59,188 nt of DNA from an uncultured SAR86 cluster bacterium (GTDB lineage: Bacteria; Pseudomonadota; Gammaproteobacteria; Magnimaribacterales; D2472), in NCBI GenBank assembly GCA_902559345.1, contig CACEHH010000007.1, forward strand, positions 1 through 59,188, written 5' to 3'. Positions 18,807 through 28,655 of the stretch are shown here, one piece after another (within the stretch, counting starts at the first letter, position 1; each line of letters opens with the position of its first letter). The notes under the pieces were generated by a model. That model was given only the letters and a program-made list of their open reading frames with translations, did no database searches and had not been told where the DNA came from. The position numbers and the translations under genes were made by a program.

Positions 18807-19415
18807 ATGTTTTTTGGATCAGCATTATTACATTTAATTGCTCTAACAAGCCCAGGACCAGATACTGCAATAGTTGTAAGACAAGTATCTTTATATGGAA
18901 GAGCTGAGGGCTTCAAGGCATCATTAGGAATAGGTATAGGTATTTATATACATTGTATGTTAGCAGTTAATGGTATTTCACTTTTTATACTAGAAGATAA
19001 ATTATATAAACTTATTATCAGCATGTTTGGAAGTATTTATATATTATACCTAGGGATTAGTATGTATTTTAGCAAAGAGAACTCATTAACAAATACTAAT
19101 CAAACCATTAAAAATAAAAACAGTATTTTAATAGGACTAATTACTAATATTTTCAATGTTAAGGCTTTTTTATTTTTTATTTCTATTTTTAGTATGTTAA
19201 TGGATTCATTAGATAATATTTTTTATTATATATTTCCAATCTATTTTGCAATTACATCTTACCTTTGGTTTAGTTTTTTGAGTTACATTATGACAGCATC
19301 AGAAAACAAAACATTTAATATTTATTCAAATAAATATATTCCAACATTTATGGCTTTTGTATTATGTTTAATTGGGTTAATTATATTTTCTAAATCAATA
19401 TATGAGTATTTCTAA
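18807..19415 (+). CDS. LysE/RhtB-family amino acid exporter
   Basis: 202-residue membrane protein with about six hydrophobic segments. The family hallmark near the N-terminus is T-S-P-G-P-D-T-A at 14-21, followed by R-Q-V-S-L-Y-G-R-A-E-G-F. RhtB/LysE proteins export amino acids or homoserine lactones across the inner membrane; the substrate here is unknown. It follows murB by 2 bp and overlaps the DUF1285 gene by 14 bp. Confidence 0.82.
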   Translation: MFFGSALLHLIALTSPGPDTAIVVRQVSLYGRAEGFKASLGIGIGIYIHCMLAVNGISLFILEDKLYKLIISMFGSIYILYLGISMYFSKENSLTNTNQTIKNKNSILIGLITNIFNVKAFLFFISIFSMLMDSLDNIFYYIFPIYFAITSYLWFSFLSYIMTASENKTFNIYSNKYIPTFMAFVLCLIGLIIFSKSIYEYF

Positions 19416-19932
19416 GATTAAAAATGATCTAGAGGGTCATGATAACTTTCCTCCAGTTGATAAATGGAATCCAGATTTATGTGTTGGACAAGAATTTTTT
19501 ATAGACAGGGAAGGCAATTGGTTTTATAACAATTCACCAATCAAAAATTTAAAACTTATAAATCTATTTTCTACAGTTTTAAAGAAAGAATCTAATGATT
19601 ATTTTCTAGTAACTCCAGTAGAAAAAGTTCTAGTTAAAGTTGAAATAGCGCCATACGTAATTATTGATTTTAAAATGACTAATGACTCTATAATGTTAAT
19701 TACAAATATGAATTACAAGTTTGTTTTGAATAAAGATAATTCAACAAGATTGATTGAATATCAAAATTCAATCATTCCAATAGTAAAAGTAAGGAATAAT
19801 ATTGAAGGTTTTTTTAATAGAAATACATACTATAAATTAGTTGATTTAGCTCTAGATAAAAATTTTATTGAAAATCATATTTTATATATTCCAAGTAAGA
19901 ATTTAAATCATCCAATAGGTAAAATTGCATAA
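19402..19932 (+). CDS. DUF1285 protein
   Basis: 176-residue protein of the DUF1285 family, of unknown function. Recognisable features are the opening P-P-V-D-K-W-N-P at 17-24, I-D-R-E-G-N-W-F-Y near 34-42, and Y-F-L-V-T-P-V-E-K near 66-74. No signal peptide or membrane segment is seen. It starts inside the LysE gene and overlaps the next small gene by 8 bp, so all three are probably translationally coupled. Confidence 0.8.
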   Translation: MSISKIKNDLEGHDNFPPVDKWNPDLCVGQEFFIDREGNWFYNNSPIKNLKLINLFSTVLKKESNDYFLVTPVEKVLVKVEIAPYVIIDFKMTNDSIMLITNMNYKFVLNKDNSTRLIEYQNSIIPIVKVRNNIEGFFNRNTYYKLVDLALDKNFIENHILYIPSKNLNHPIGKIA

Positions 19933-20071
19933 AAAAAAATATTTACAAAATAAAATATGTCCTATTTGCAATAAAGCATTCTCTTGGAGGAAGAAATGGA
20001 AAAAAGATTGGGATAACGTAATTTATTGTAGTGAAAAATGTAGAAGATCTAAGAATTTAAAGTCTGATTAA
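19925..20071 (+). CDS. DUF2256 small zinc-ribbon-like protein
   Basis: 48-residue protein starting at TTG 19925; no in-frame ATG exists, the frame is closed by a TAG at 19916, and the resulting N-terminus M-H-K-K is the one usual for DUF2256. Four cysteines (two C-P-I-C type, then C-S-E-K-C-R-R) flank the conserved [11 protein letters not shown] core, a probable zinc-binding mini-protein. It overlaps the end of the DUF1285 gene by 8 bp, and its 3' end overlaps the DUF885 gene on the other strand by 23 bp. Function is unknown. Confidence 0.85.
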   Translation: MHKKKYLQNKICPICNKAFSWRKKWKKDWDNVIYCSEKCRRSKNLKSD

Positions 20072-21842
20072 TCCATTCGTCAATATAATACTCTAGCAAG
20101 TCTAAAGGCAAAGATCCTCTTTTCAACACTTCATCATGAAAGTCTTTTATATCATATTTATCACCAAGTTCTTTCTCAGCTCTTTCTCGAAGTTCTAAAA
20201 TCTTTAGTTGACCAATTTTATATGCAAGAGCTTGGCCTGGCCATGCAATATACCTATCGACTTCATTTTCTATATCTAATATAGATTTAGCTGAATTCTC
20301 TACAAATAAATTAATGGCATCTTCTCTAGACCAATCTTTGTAATGCATGCCGGTATCAACAACCAATCTTATTGCTCGCCACATATCGTAAGTAAGTTGC
20401 CCAAATTTGTCGTATGGATCATCATAAAGATTTATATATTCACCTAGTTCCTCACTATACAAACCCCATCCTTCAACAAATGCAGTTATTCCTTGATATT
20501 TTCTAAATGTAGGCACATTTTCTAATTCTTGGGCAATTGATATTTGAAAATGATGACCAGGAACAGCTTCATGGACTGTTAGGACAGGAATTTCATATTT
20601 AGGTCTTGAGTCAGGCTTATAGAGATTTGCATAAAAGTAACCCGGCCTTCCTGGGCTAGGGCTATTGTAATATGCTGTTGTTGTGAATGGAGCTGACTCA
20701 GAAGGTATAGGTATAACACCATAGGGCGCTCTTGGAAAAACGTTAAATAATTTAGGCAATAATGGATCGATTGTTTTTGACATAATTAAATATGCATCAA
20801 AAAGATCGTCTGGATTATCATAATAAAATCTTGGACTAGTTCTTAAATAATTAAGAAATGAATTAAAATCTCCATCCCAATTGACCAATTCAATAATTTC
20901 TTCCATTTCGGATCTAATACGTTCAATTTCTTTAAGTCCAATATCATGAATTTCGTCAGGTGTAAGATCTGTCGTAGTATAGTGCTTAGCTAATTCCTCA
21001 TAGTATCGTTTGCCATTAGGTATATCTTTTATACCAATCGAATCTCTTGAGTTAACTAAATAATCATCTTTTAAGAAATTATTAAGCTCTTCATAAGCTG
21101 GATTAATCTCATTATTGATTAAAGTTTTTGCTTTATTTATTAAATCCTCTTTTTCTGTTGGTGTTAATAAGTTTTCATCTGCTTCTAAGAAAACTTTTAA
21201 ATATGGATTTGATTCAATATCAGAATTAATGATTGCATCTATTTGAGCGACAACACCACGAGTCACTAATTTTGGTTGTGTATACCCATTTTTTAATCCC
21301 TGTTTATTAATATCTAAGAAAGTTAATATATTTTCTGAAAACTGTTCTAATCTACTTAACCAATCGTAGTAGTCTTTTTTAGATTGATATACCAAACGAT
21401 TCCCTGTTTCGTAAAAGCTTTGGATACCACCTCGTTGATTTAATCTGAGATAATAAATAGGGAACTGGCTAAGATTAAGATCACTTTCAATATCAAATTT
21501 TTTAAGATTATAGTTAAGCTTGTTATCTTCGCTTAATTTATCCGGGTTAATATCATTAAGCTTAATTAGTGATTCTAAATCTAGATTTCTATCTTTATTA
21601 AATTGATCAATCGTTATTGGGTTTAGCTTGTCATTAAATCTTTTATCTCCAGTGTAAGATGCAAAAAGAGGGTTGTTTATTAGAGTTTCTTCCCAATCAG
21701 ATTCTAAATATTTAATAAATTTCTTATTTTCATCAACTTGAACAACTATATCTTTTTTAATTATTTCATCAGATTCTTCAAGTGAAGTACAAGAATTTAA
21801 TAATAGTACGAATAGAGCTGTTACAAGAGTATATTTATTCAT
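20049..21842 (-). CDS. DUF885 lipoprotein, putative metallopeptidase
   Basis: 597-residue exported lipoprotein. The signal peptide ends with L-L-L-N-S-C, giving a lipobox Cys at residue 18. The DUF885 zinc-site motif H-E-A-V-P-G-H-H (an HExxxGH-type site) lies in the second half, followed by [16 protein letters not shown]885 proteins are regarded as M32/thermolysin-like peptidases, but few are characterised. It starts one base after the ETF-QO stop, so it shares a transcript with that gene although no functional link is obvious. Confidence 0.85.
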   Translation of the reverse strand: MNKYTLVTALFVLLLNSCTSLEESDEIIKKDIVVQVDENKKFIKYLESDWEETLINNPLFASYTGDKRFNDKLNPITIDQFNKDRNLDLESLIKLNDINPDKLSEDNKLNYNLKKFDIESDLNLSQFPIYYLRLNQRGGIQSFYETGNRLVYQSKKDYYDWLSRLEQFSENILTFLDINKQGLKNGYTQPKLVTRGVVAQIDAIINSDIESNPYLKVFLEADENLLTPTEKEDLINKAKTLINNEINPAYEELNNFLKDDYLVNSRDSIGIKDIPNGKRYYEELAKHYTTTDLTPDEIHDIGLKEIERIRSEMEEIIELVNWDGDFNSFLNYLRTSPRFYYDNPDDLFDAYLIMSKTIDPLLPKLFNVFPRAPYGVIPIPSESAPFTTTAYYNSPSPGRPGYFYANLYKPDSRPKYEIPVLTVHEAVPGHHFQISIAQELENVPTFRKYQGITAFVEGWGLYSEELGEYINLYDDPYDKFGQLTYDMWRAIRLVVDTGMHYKDWSREDAINLFVENSAKSILDIENEVDRYIAWPGQALAYKIGQLKILELRERAEKELGDKYDIKDFHDEVLKRGSLPLDLLEYYIDEWINQTLNS

Positions 21843-23464
21843 TACATATTTGGATAATTAGGTCCGCCAGGTCCCTCAGGACTTACCCAATTTATATTTT
21901 GTGATGGGTCTTTAATATCGCACGTCTTGCAATGAACGCAGTTTTGCGCATTGATAACAAATTTATTTTCACCATCCTTTTTTACAACCTCATATACACC
22001 AGCAGGACAATATCTCTGTGCAGGTTCATCATACATTGGGAGATTTACGGCGATAGGTATTGAAGCATCCTTTAATTGTAAATGACAAGGTTGATCTTCT
22101 TCATGATTTGTATTGGATAAATACACAGAAGAAAGCTTATCAAATGAATAGGTTCCATCAGGTTTTGGATATTCTATTTTTGGCATATCATCAGCTTTCT
22201 TTAAACATGCGTAATCTGGAGTAGGGTGATTCATAGTAAAGGGCAGCCTGCCTCTAAATATGAACTGATCTATTACATTAATTGCTGCGCCAAATAAAGC
22301 GCCAAACTTATGGAATATTGGACCAAAGTTTCTTGATTTATAAAGTTCGTCATAAATCCAAGATTTTTTTATTTTGGAATCAAAATCAGTACTGAGATTA
22401 TTATTTAATACATCAAAAGCATGCTCTCCTGCTAGTTGACCTGATTTCATTGCGGTATGTGATCCTTTAATTTTAGAAAAAACTAAAGTTCCAGCATTAC
22501 ATCCAATTAAAAGACCGCCAGGAAATTCCATCTTTGGTAAAGACTGAAGTCCACCTTTTATTAATGCTCTTGCACCATACGACAATCTTTCACCACCAAC
22601 TAGATATTTTTTTATTGAAGGATGAGTTTTCCATCTTTGAAATTCATCAAAAGGACTAAGATGAGGATTTTTATAATCTAATGGAATAACAAATCCAATA
22701 TATGCTTCATTATTTTCACCATGATAAAAATAAGAACCAGCGGCAATATCTGGAGTAGGCCAACCATTTGTATGTATTACTAATCCTTCTTCATGTAATT
22801 TTGGATCAATTTTCCATACTTCTTTAAAGCCTATTCCATAATGTTGAGGATCTTTATCATCAGACAAATTAAATTTATTAATCACTTGTTTACCCAAATG
22901 ACCTCTGCAACCTTCACCAAGTATAGTTAATTTTGCCCTAATATTTATGCCTGGTTCATTTGCGTCTTTCAATTCACCACTTTCTGATATTCCCATGTCA
23001 CCAGTTTGAACACCTACAACTTTATCATCTTCCATTAAAAGTTTGCTTGCTGGAAATCCAGGAAATATCTCAACTCCTAAACTTTCTGCATGCTCACCAA
23101 GCCATCTGCAGAGATTTCCTAAACTTATGACATAATTTCCATGATTATTCATTGCTGGCATAACAAAAGGCGGAACCGGAATACCAATATTCTTTAGTAA
23201 ATAAAAGATTTTATCCTTTTTAACAGGTACATTAAGAGGAGCATTTAATTCTTTCCAATTTGGAATTAATTCATCTAAAGCATTTGGTTGAAAAACATTA
23301 CCAGAAAGGATGTGCGCGCCAATTTCTGAACCCTTTTCAAGCAAACATATAGAGTAATTTGTATTGTTTTTATTATTGAGTTGTGCAAATTTTATAGCTG
23401 TAGCTAGGCCTGAAGGTCCGCCACCTACAATTACAACGTCATACTCCATAGTTTCTCTGTGCAT
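21842..23464 (-). CDS. Electron transfer flavoprotein-ubiquinone oxidoreductase
   Basis: 540-residue ETF-QO, which passes electrons from reduced ETF to ubiquinone at the inner membrane. The FAD-binding N-terminus is D-V-V-I-V-G-G-G-P-S-G-L at 9-20. The C-terminal [4Fe-4S] ligands are Cys486 (C-P-A-G-V-Y) and Cys509, Cys512 and Cys515 (C-V-H-C-K-T-C), followed by the terminal P-E-G-P-G-G-P-N-Y. The start is kept at M-H-R-E-T because homologues share that short leader. It is divergent from etfBA with 89 bp between starts, grouping the whole acyl-CoA dehydrogenase electron route. Confidence 0.95.
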   Translation of the reverse strand: MHRETMEYDVVIVGGGPSGLATAIKFAQLNNKNNTNYSICLLEKGSEIGAHILSGNVFQPNALDELIPNWKELNAPLNVPVKKDKIFYLLKNIGIPVPPFVMPAMNNHGNYVISLGNLCRWLGEHAESLGVEIFPGFPASKLLMEDDKVVGVQTGDMGISESGELKDANEPGINIRAKLTILGEGCRGHLGKQVINKFNLSDDKDPQHYGIGFKEVWKIDPKLHEEGLVIHTNGWPTPDIAAGSYFYHGENNEAYIGFVIPLDYKNPHLSPFDEFQRWKTHPSIKKYLVGGERLSYGARALIKGGLQSLPKMEFPGGLLIGCNAGTLVFSKIKGSHTAMKSGQLAGEHAFDVLNNNLSTDFDSKIKKSWIYDELYKSRNFGPIFHKFGALFGAAINVIDQFIFRGRLPFTMNHPTPDYACLKKADDMPKIEYPKPDGTYSFDKLSSVYLSNTNHEEDQPCHLQLKDASIPIAVNLPMYDEPAQRYCPAGVYEVVKKDGENKFVINAQNCVHCKTCDIKDPSQNINWVSPEGPGGPNYPNM

Positions 23465-23553
23465 AAGATCCTTTTAATAATAGTGTAATTATTTAGTCAA
23501 ATACTTTACAATTATAGCCTCTTATAAGTGTCAATTATATATATATTGTAGTT
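23465..23553. promoter_or_regulatory. Divergent promoter region, ETF-QO / etfBA
   Basis: 89-bp AT-rich spacer between two start codons that face apart. On the plus strand a -10-like TATATT lies at 23542-23547, six bases before the etfB ATG, with no Shine-Dalgarno and no convincing -35. No clear palindromic operator is visible. Confidence 0.35.
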
Positions 23554-24306
23554 ATGAAAATTTTAGTACCAATAAAACGAGTTGTGGACTATAACGTTAA
23601 GGTAAGGCCACTTTCAGATAATTCAAACGTTGATTTAAATAATGTAAAAATGGCTGTTAACCCATTTTGTGAAATAGCATTAGAAGAGGCAGTTAGACTT
23701 AAAGAATCTGGCAAGGCTTCAGAAATAATAGCTGTTTCAGTTGGTAAATCTGAATCACAAGAACAATTACGAACAGCTTTGGCTCTTGGGGCTGACAGAG
23801 CAACATTAATTGAAACCGATTCATTATTAGAGCCTTTAGCTATAGCAAAGGTTTTACAAAAAGTAGTTAATGATGAAAAGCCTGACTTAATTATCTTAGG
23901 AAAACAGGCAATTGATGGTGATAATAATCAAACAGGTCAGATGTTAGCAGCCCTTCTTGATTATCCCCAAGCTACAAATGCATCTGAAGTACTTTTAGAT
24001 GAAACATCAGTCAAAGTTACAAGAGAGATTGATGGCGGTCTTCAAACATTGGAGTTAACTATTCCAGCTATCATTACAACAGATTTAAGACTAAATGAAC
24101 CCAGATATGCATCATTACCAAATATTATGAAAGCTAAAAAGAAAGAGCTTAACGTTATATCAGCAACAGAAATGGGAATTGATATAGGCTCACGAACTGA
24201 ATTACTTTCTGTCGAACTACCGCCATCAAGAGAAGCTGGAATTATAGTTGAAAGCGTTGATGAATTAGTAGATAAATTAAAAAATGAAGCAAAGGTGATT
24301 CAATGA
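23554..24306 (+). CDS. etfB: Electron transfer flavoprotein beta subunit
   Basis: 250-residue ETF beta subunit, soluble partner of acyl-CoA dehydrogenases. It has the family start [12 protein letters not shown], then [15 protein letters not shown] near 37-51, and L-G-K-Q-A-I-D-G-D near 113-121. It overlaps etfA by 4 bp (ATGA) and lies opposite ETF-QO. Confidence 0.96.
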   Translation: MKILVPIKRVVDYNVKVRPLSDNSNVDLNNVKMAVNPFCEIALEEAVRLKESGKASEIIAVSVGKSESQEQLRTALALGADRATLIETDSLLEPLAIAKVLQKVVNDEKPDLIILGKQAIDGDNNQTGQMLAALLDYPQATNASEVLLDETSVKVTREIDGGLQTLELTIPAIITTDLRLNEPRYASLPNIMKAKKKELNVISATEMGIDIGSRTELLSVELPPSREAGIIVESVDELVDKLKNEAKVIQ

Positions 24307-25232
24307 GTATATTGGTAATAGCTGAACATGATAATGTGAGCTTAAAAGGCTCTACTTTAAATACAATTACTGCAGCAAATTCTCTTTCTGGAGATGTAAC
24401 AGTCTTTATTGCTGGTTCTAATATTTCTGATGTTGTTTCAGAAGCACAGTCTCTTGATGGTGTAGCTAAAATATTTAAATGTGATAGCGAAACATATGCA
24501 AATTCAATTGCTGAAGATTTATCTTCTTTAATTTTATCTAATTGTAATGGTTATACCCATATTCTTGCTCCTGCAACAACTTTTGGTAAAAACCTTATGC
24601 CGAGGATATCTGCTAAGCTAGATTCTCAACAAGTTTCTGACATTATATCTGTTGAATCTGATGATACATTTAAGAGACCAATATATGCTGGAAGTTGTAT
24701 TGCAACAGTTAAGTCTAATGATACTGTTAAAGTAATTACAGTTAGATCAACAGCCTTTGATGCAGTTAGTAAAAATAATAGCGGGGTAGAGGTCATCAAT
24801 ATCTCTCCAGAAGAATCATCAGGAATAAGTAAGTTTGTAGGTGAAGAACTTGCTCAAAGCGATAGGCCTGAACTTACTGCTGCAAACATTGTTATATCAG
24901 GTGGACGTGGGATGCAATCAGGCGATAATTTCCATTTATTAGATTCAATTGCTGACAAACTTGGCGCTGCTGTTGGAGCTTCAAGGGCGGCAGTAGATGC
25001 TGGCTTTGTTCCAAATGATTACCAAGTTGGACAAACAGGTAAGATTGTTGCACCAGACTTATATATTGCTGTAGGTATATCTGGGGCAATTCAACATCTT
25101 GCTGGAATGAAGGACTCAAAAGTTATTGTTGCAATAAATAAAGATGAAGATGCCCCAATTTTCCAAGTAGCAGATTATGGACTTGTCGCAGACTTATTTT
25201 CAGCTTTACCTGAACTAGATTCAGCACTTTAA
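24303..25232 (+). CDS. etfA: Electron transfer flavoprotein alpha subunit
   Basis: 309-residue ETF alpha subunit. The C-terminal FAD-binding half holds S-G-G-R-G-M at 199-204, [11 protein letters not shown] and [14 protein letters not shown], then G-I-S-G-A-I-Q-H and N-K-D-E-D-A-P-I-F, all ETF-alpha hallmarks. Together with EtfB it carries electrons from beta-oxidation and amino acid catabolism to ETF-QO. The next gene follows after 7 bp. Confidence 0.96.
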   Translation: MSILVIAEHDNVSLKGSTLNTITAANSLSGDVTVFIAGSNISDVVSEAQSLDGVAKIFKCDSETYANSIAEDLSSLILSNCNGYTHILAPATTFGKNLMPRISAKLDSQQVSDIISVESDDTFKRPIYAGSCIATVKSNDTVKVITVRSTAFDAVSKNNSGVEVINISPEESSGISKFVGEELAQSDRPELTAANIVISGGRGMQSGDNFHLLDSIADKLGAAVGASRAAVDAGFVPNDYQVGQTGKIVAPDLYIAVGISGAIQHLAGMKDSKVIVAINKDEDAPIFQVADYGLVADLFSALPELDSAL

Positions 25233-25239
25233 ATATAAA

Positions 25240-26214
25240 TTGAAAAATATCTTTGTTAAAGAAAACGCTTTTAAGATAACACTTTCTGTAAGTATCTTAT
25301 TTTTAATTATTTTTACTGTTCTTAACTATTTTCAATTACTTCAGTCTGTAACTGAAGATAATTTATCTATCATTGGTGAGGCTTCAAGGTGGTGTGAAAG
25401 AGTAAGTGACGGTATTTTTAGAGAGCCTATTAATACATTAACTAATCTAGGTTTTATGGTGGCTGGTCTTTATATCTTATACAAATTAACCAATGAAACC
25501 TCGTTTAATGAATTCTCAGGACTAAATAAAATAACTATTCTTTATGGCGTTGCTGTGGTGTATTTAGGACCTGGTTCTATGATGATGCACGCTACTAATA
25601 CTGAATGGGGTGGCTGGGCAGATAATCTTAGTATGGTTATGTACATAATAATTCCATGGTTATATAACTGTTACAAAATGTCTGATGGTAACCAAAATAC
25701 ATTTATCAAAGCGTATATAGCTATTGTAATTATTTATTCCATATTAAGAGGTAACTTTGGTAATGGAATGGGAATTGGTTTAGATCTTTTTGGTGTTTCA
25801 ATAGGCCTATGGGTTATCAGTGAATTTTTGTATAGATTTTGGTCACCATCTATGAGATTTTTATCAGGTTTTATAGGTTTTTTGGTCTTAATGTTATTTG
25901 GTACTATGCCAAATGAAGTATTTCTGAATATTAGTGACTATTGGTGGATCATTTTCTTTTGGTTACCAGGCTTATTAGCATCAAAAAAACCAGCTGGTGT
26001 GAGAACTTACAGATGGTATTTTGCTGGTATGGTAGCTTATTTGGCAGCTTTTTATATTTGGTTACAGGGTAATGCAACTATAAATCCAGATATCCTAACT
26101 AATGGTGTATGTAACCCAGATTCTTTAATTCAAGCACATGGAATTTGGCACTTACTTACAGCTATATCTACAATATTTTTCTTCTACCATTATAGATCTG
26201 AAAAATTAGTTTAG
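25240..26214 (+). CDS. Ceramidase-like CREST-superfamily membrane hydrolase
   Basis: 324-residue membrane protein with seven or more hydrophobic segments. The CREST (alkaline ceramidase/PAQR/Per1) motifs are in order: W-C-E-R at 51-54, E-P-I-N-T-L-T-N at 62-69, G-P-G-S-M-M-M-H at 110-117 (Ser113, His117), W-A-D-N at 126-129, and A-H-G-I-W-H at 299-304. His117, His300 and His304 would be the zinc ligands. Such enzymes cleave amide bonds of lipids in the membrane; the bacterial substrate is unknown. The start is a TTG with no Shine-Dalgarno, 7 bp after etfA. The gene end overlaps the GST gene on the other strand. Confidence 0.8.
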   Translation: MKNIFVKENAFKITLSVSILFLIIFTVLNYFQLLQSVTEDNLSIIGEASRWCERVSDGIFREPINTLTNLGFMVAGLYILYKLTNETSFNEFSGLNKITILYGVAVVYLGPGSMMMHATNTEWGGWADNLSMVMYIIIPWLYNCYKMSDGNQNTFIKAYIAIVIIYSILRGNFGNGMGIGLDLFGVSIGLWVISEFLYRFWSPSMRFLSGFIGFLVLMLFGTMPNEVFLNISDYWWIIFFWLPGLLASKKPAGVRTYRWYFAGMVAYLAAFYIWLQGNATINPDILTNGVCNPDSLIQAHGIWHLLTAISTIFFFYHYRSEKLV

Positions 26215-27315
26215 AATATTCTCGCAACCACTACCAGCTATTAAATCTAAAGTAGATTTTTTATCCTCATTTGATAATTTATTAAATTCATCTTTAATCC
26301 AATTAAGACACTTTACTTGATATGGGAATGTTTTCTGTTTCCAAATAGAACCATCTATTGATGTTTCCCAAACATCGTCACCTTTTTCATAAGCTTTTGC
26401 ATTTGCAATCAGACAGGGAATATAAACTTTACCTACTTCCTTAAATAATTCGATTAGAGATAGTGGAATCTGATTTATATCAATCCACCCATAATCGTTA
26501 TTTTCAAAGTAATTTAACTTATTCTCATTATTAATATCCTCACCGTTCACACCAAAAAATTCACCAATTCCTCCACTGTCATGCAATCCCGATAAATCTG
26601 ACATAACATTCACCCACGAGACAGTTCTTGGTGATTTTTTATATGCAATATTTCGAGGTGTAGGATCAAATCCTACTAGTTGAGTAAGTTGACCATATAA
26701 ACCAAAATCGGATGACGATGGTCGTTGCCCAAACATAAAAGGTAAATCTTTAAGGTGTTTTTCCATTAACAATAAATAGCGTTTATAGCTTTGATCAATA
26801 AGCTTTGCTGTATCATCATTTGATCCAACAACCCATAATCTATTAATTTGCCTATCTGCAATAATGTTAGCAAATTGGTTCATTGATTTATCATCTATAT
26901 TTATTTTGTGTTGAAGAACAAGCATTTTTTTTGCATTTTCAGCATCTTCATTAAAATACCACCTATAGTGAAACATATATTTTGTTGTCCATTCGTCAGC
27001 AAAATCTTCTAATAAATAATTAAGAAAACTTAGTATAGGTGAGGGCGGTATTACAGATTTCTTTTTATATATTTCTTCAAGATATCTTATTATTGGAGTT
27101 GTATCTGTCTTACAATTATTTGAACCATCATTATTTTTAAATACCATAGTTGGCAATAAAATTGGATTTGGAGGCTCAATATCAAGAAAAGATAAATTCT
27201 GAAGTACATCTCCCCATGACACTGAGTAAGGAATATTTCTATATCTTAGAAGAGATAAGATTTTTTGAGTATAAGGAGATCCCACATTCCCAAATACCTT
27301 TATAGAATCTGACAT
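26206..27315 (-). CDS. Long GST-like protein
   Basis: 369-residue protein with an N-terminal thioredoxin-like GST domain. N-V-G-S-P-Y-T-Q-K at 10-18 includes the likely glutathione-contact Ser, and L-P-T-M-V holds the cis-Pro. A long helical region follows with Y-R-W-Y-F, F-G-Q-R-P-S-S-S-D-F-G-L-Y-G-Q-L and a W-rich C-terminal part. It is about 150 residues longer than a standard GST, so it is a divergent branch. It is the last gene of an eight-gene minus-strand operon that has two further GSTs just upstream. Catalysis is not assured. Confidence 0.72.
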   Translation of the reverse strand: MSDSIKVFGNVGSPYTQKILSLLRYRNIPYSVSWGDVLQNLSFLDIEPPNPILLPTMVFKNNDGSNNCKTDTTPIIRYLEEIYKKKSVIPPSPILSFLNYLLEDFADEWTTKYMFHYRWYFNEDAENAKKMLVLQHKINIDDKSMNQFANIIADRQINRLWVVGSNDDTAKLIDQSYKRYLLLMEKHLKDLPFMFGQRPSSSDFGLYGQLTQLVGFDPTPRNIAYKKSPRTVSWVNVMSDLSGLHDSGGIGEFFGVNGEDINNENKLNYFENNDYGWIDINQIPLSLIELFKEVGKVYIPCLIANAKAYEKGDDVWETSIDGSIWKQKTFPYQVKCLNWIKDEFNKLSNEDKKSTLDLIAGSGCENILN

Positions 27316-27321
27316 TAGATT

Positions 27322-27957
27322 CTATCCAATTGGATTTCCTGTTTCTTCACCAAGTTTAATGGCTTTTTGAAATGGTTCTCTTGATTCAATATTAGATACA
27401 TATTTTTTTATATTAGTCATATCTTCATTTACACAACCTAATCTATTTGCCATATAACAGGAATGACCTAACATACAATCAGCAGCTGAAAACTCACCAA
27501 TCAAGTAATTCTTTCCTTCTAAGAAATCGTTAACTGGAGTTAAAGATTTTGAAAGTAGCTTTTTTGCTTGATTTAAAACCGTTTCATCTCTTCTATCAGG
27601 AGGAAGTAGTACTGTTTGAACTACAATTTGATTCATTGGAGGCATCACCATACCCTCACAGAAGTGAAACCATTGGAGATAATATGGATATTCTTTGGAA
27701 TCTATATTAGGTTTTAATCTTCCTTCACCATATTTATCAAGTATGTATTGAATAATTGCACCTGATTCAAAAATTGAAATATCTCCATCTTCTATAACAG
27801 GGACTCTTCCTAATGCGTGTCTAGACCTATGTTCTGGTGATTTAAGACCTTCTTTTGTAAAGGGTAGAACTTCCAAGTCGTATTGTATATTCAATTCCTC
27901 TAAGAGCCATGCTACTCGTCCTGCTCTTGTTCCTGGTGTTAAATACAGTTTTATCAT
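27322..27957 (-). CDS. Glutathione S-transferase
   Basis: 211-residue canonical GST. The N-terminal thioredoxin fold holds T-P-G-T-R-A-G-R-V at 7-15, L-G-R-V-P-V-I with the cis-Pro near 54, and F-E-S-G-A-I-I-Q-Y for the gamma-glutamyl contact near 64-72. The helical C-terminal domain carries F-S-A-A-D-C-M-L-G, the N-capping box. It is expected to conjugate or reduce electrophiles with glutathione in the cytoplasm. It lies 6 bp before the long GST and 9 bp after the next GST. Confidence 0.87.
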   Translation of the reverse strand: MIKLYLTPGTRAGRVAWLLEELNIQYDLEVLPFTKEGLKSPEHRSRHALGRVPVIEDGDISIFESGAIIQYILDKYGEGRLKPNIDSKEYPYYLQWFHFCEGMVMPPMNQIVVQTVLLPPDRRDETVLNQAKKLLSKSLTPVNDFLEGKNYLIGEFSAADCMLGHSCYMANRLGCVNEDMTNIKKYVSNIESREPFQKAIKLGEETGNPIG

Positions 27958-27966
27958 AGTAACTCC

Positions 27967-28653
27967 TTATTTTTTTACCATTTTTTGTGCATTTTTAATA
28001 AATTCTTTTGTTTTTTCCTCATCATCTATATCTTTATCAATTTTTATCTCAATTGGTACTTTTATTCCTTTAAGCATTCCAGGCTGATCATACATAGCAT
28101 TTTTCCATCTTTCTAGATGTTCTAATCCATCAGTTGAAACCCCTGACCATTTATGTGTTCTTACCCAACACCAATTTGCAATATCAGCAATTGAATATTC
28201 TCCTGCTAACCATTCATTATCTTTTAAATGTAAATTAAGTACTTCAAATAATCGTCTTGATTCGTTTTGATATCTATCAATAGCTGGTTGAATTTTTTCA
28301 GGAAAGTATCTAAAAAAAACATTAGCCTGTCCCATCATTGGACCAATCCCACCCATTTGGAACATAAGCCATTCTAAAACCTTTGCTCTTTTTTCAGGAT
28401 TTGTTGAAATTAAATTATTTGCCTTATCGGCTAAATAAATCATTATTGCTCCTGATTCAAATATAGATAAATTGTTTGATGTATCCACTATAGCTGGTAT
28501 TCTTCCATTGGGACTGATTTTTAAAAAATCAGGATTCTTTTGCTCACCCTCAGAAAGATTTACAAGTATAGCCTTATAATCCATTTCTAATGCTTCAAGT
28601 GTGCAAGAAACCTTATGACCATTAGGAGTAGGCGCTGTATATAAATCAATCAT
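27967..28653 (-). CDS. Glutathione S-transferase (YfcG/YghU-like)
   Basis: 228-residue GST of the nu/YfcG-like group. Landmarks are T-P-N-G-H-K-V-S at 9-16, S-P-N-G-R-I-P-A-I near 47-55 with the cis-Pro, F-E-S-G-A-I-M-I-Y near 65-73, and the C-domain S-I-A-D-I-A-N-W. The T-P-N-G-H-K start resembles disulfide-bond reductases of this group. It is 2 bp downstream of the dehalogenase-like gene, so translation is probably coupled. Confidence 0.87.
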   Translation of the reverse strand: MIDLYTAPTPNGHKVSCTLEALEMDYKAILVNLSEGEQKNPDFLKISPNGRIPAIVDTSNNLSIFESGAIMIYLADKANNLISTNPEKRAKVLEWLMFQMGGIGPMMGQANVFFRYFPEKIQPAIDRYQNESRRLFEVLNLHLKDNEWLAGEYSIADIANWCWVRTHKWSGVSTDGLEHLERWKNAMYDQPGMLKGIKVPIEIKIDKDIDDEEKTKEFIKNAQKMVKK

Positions 28654-28655
28654 AT

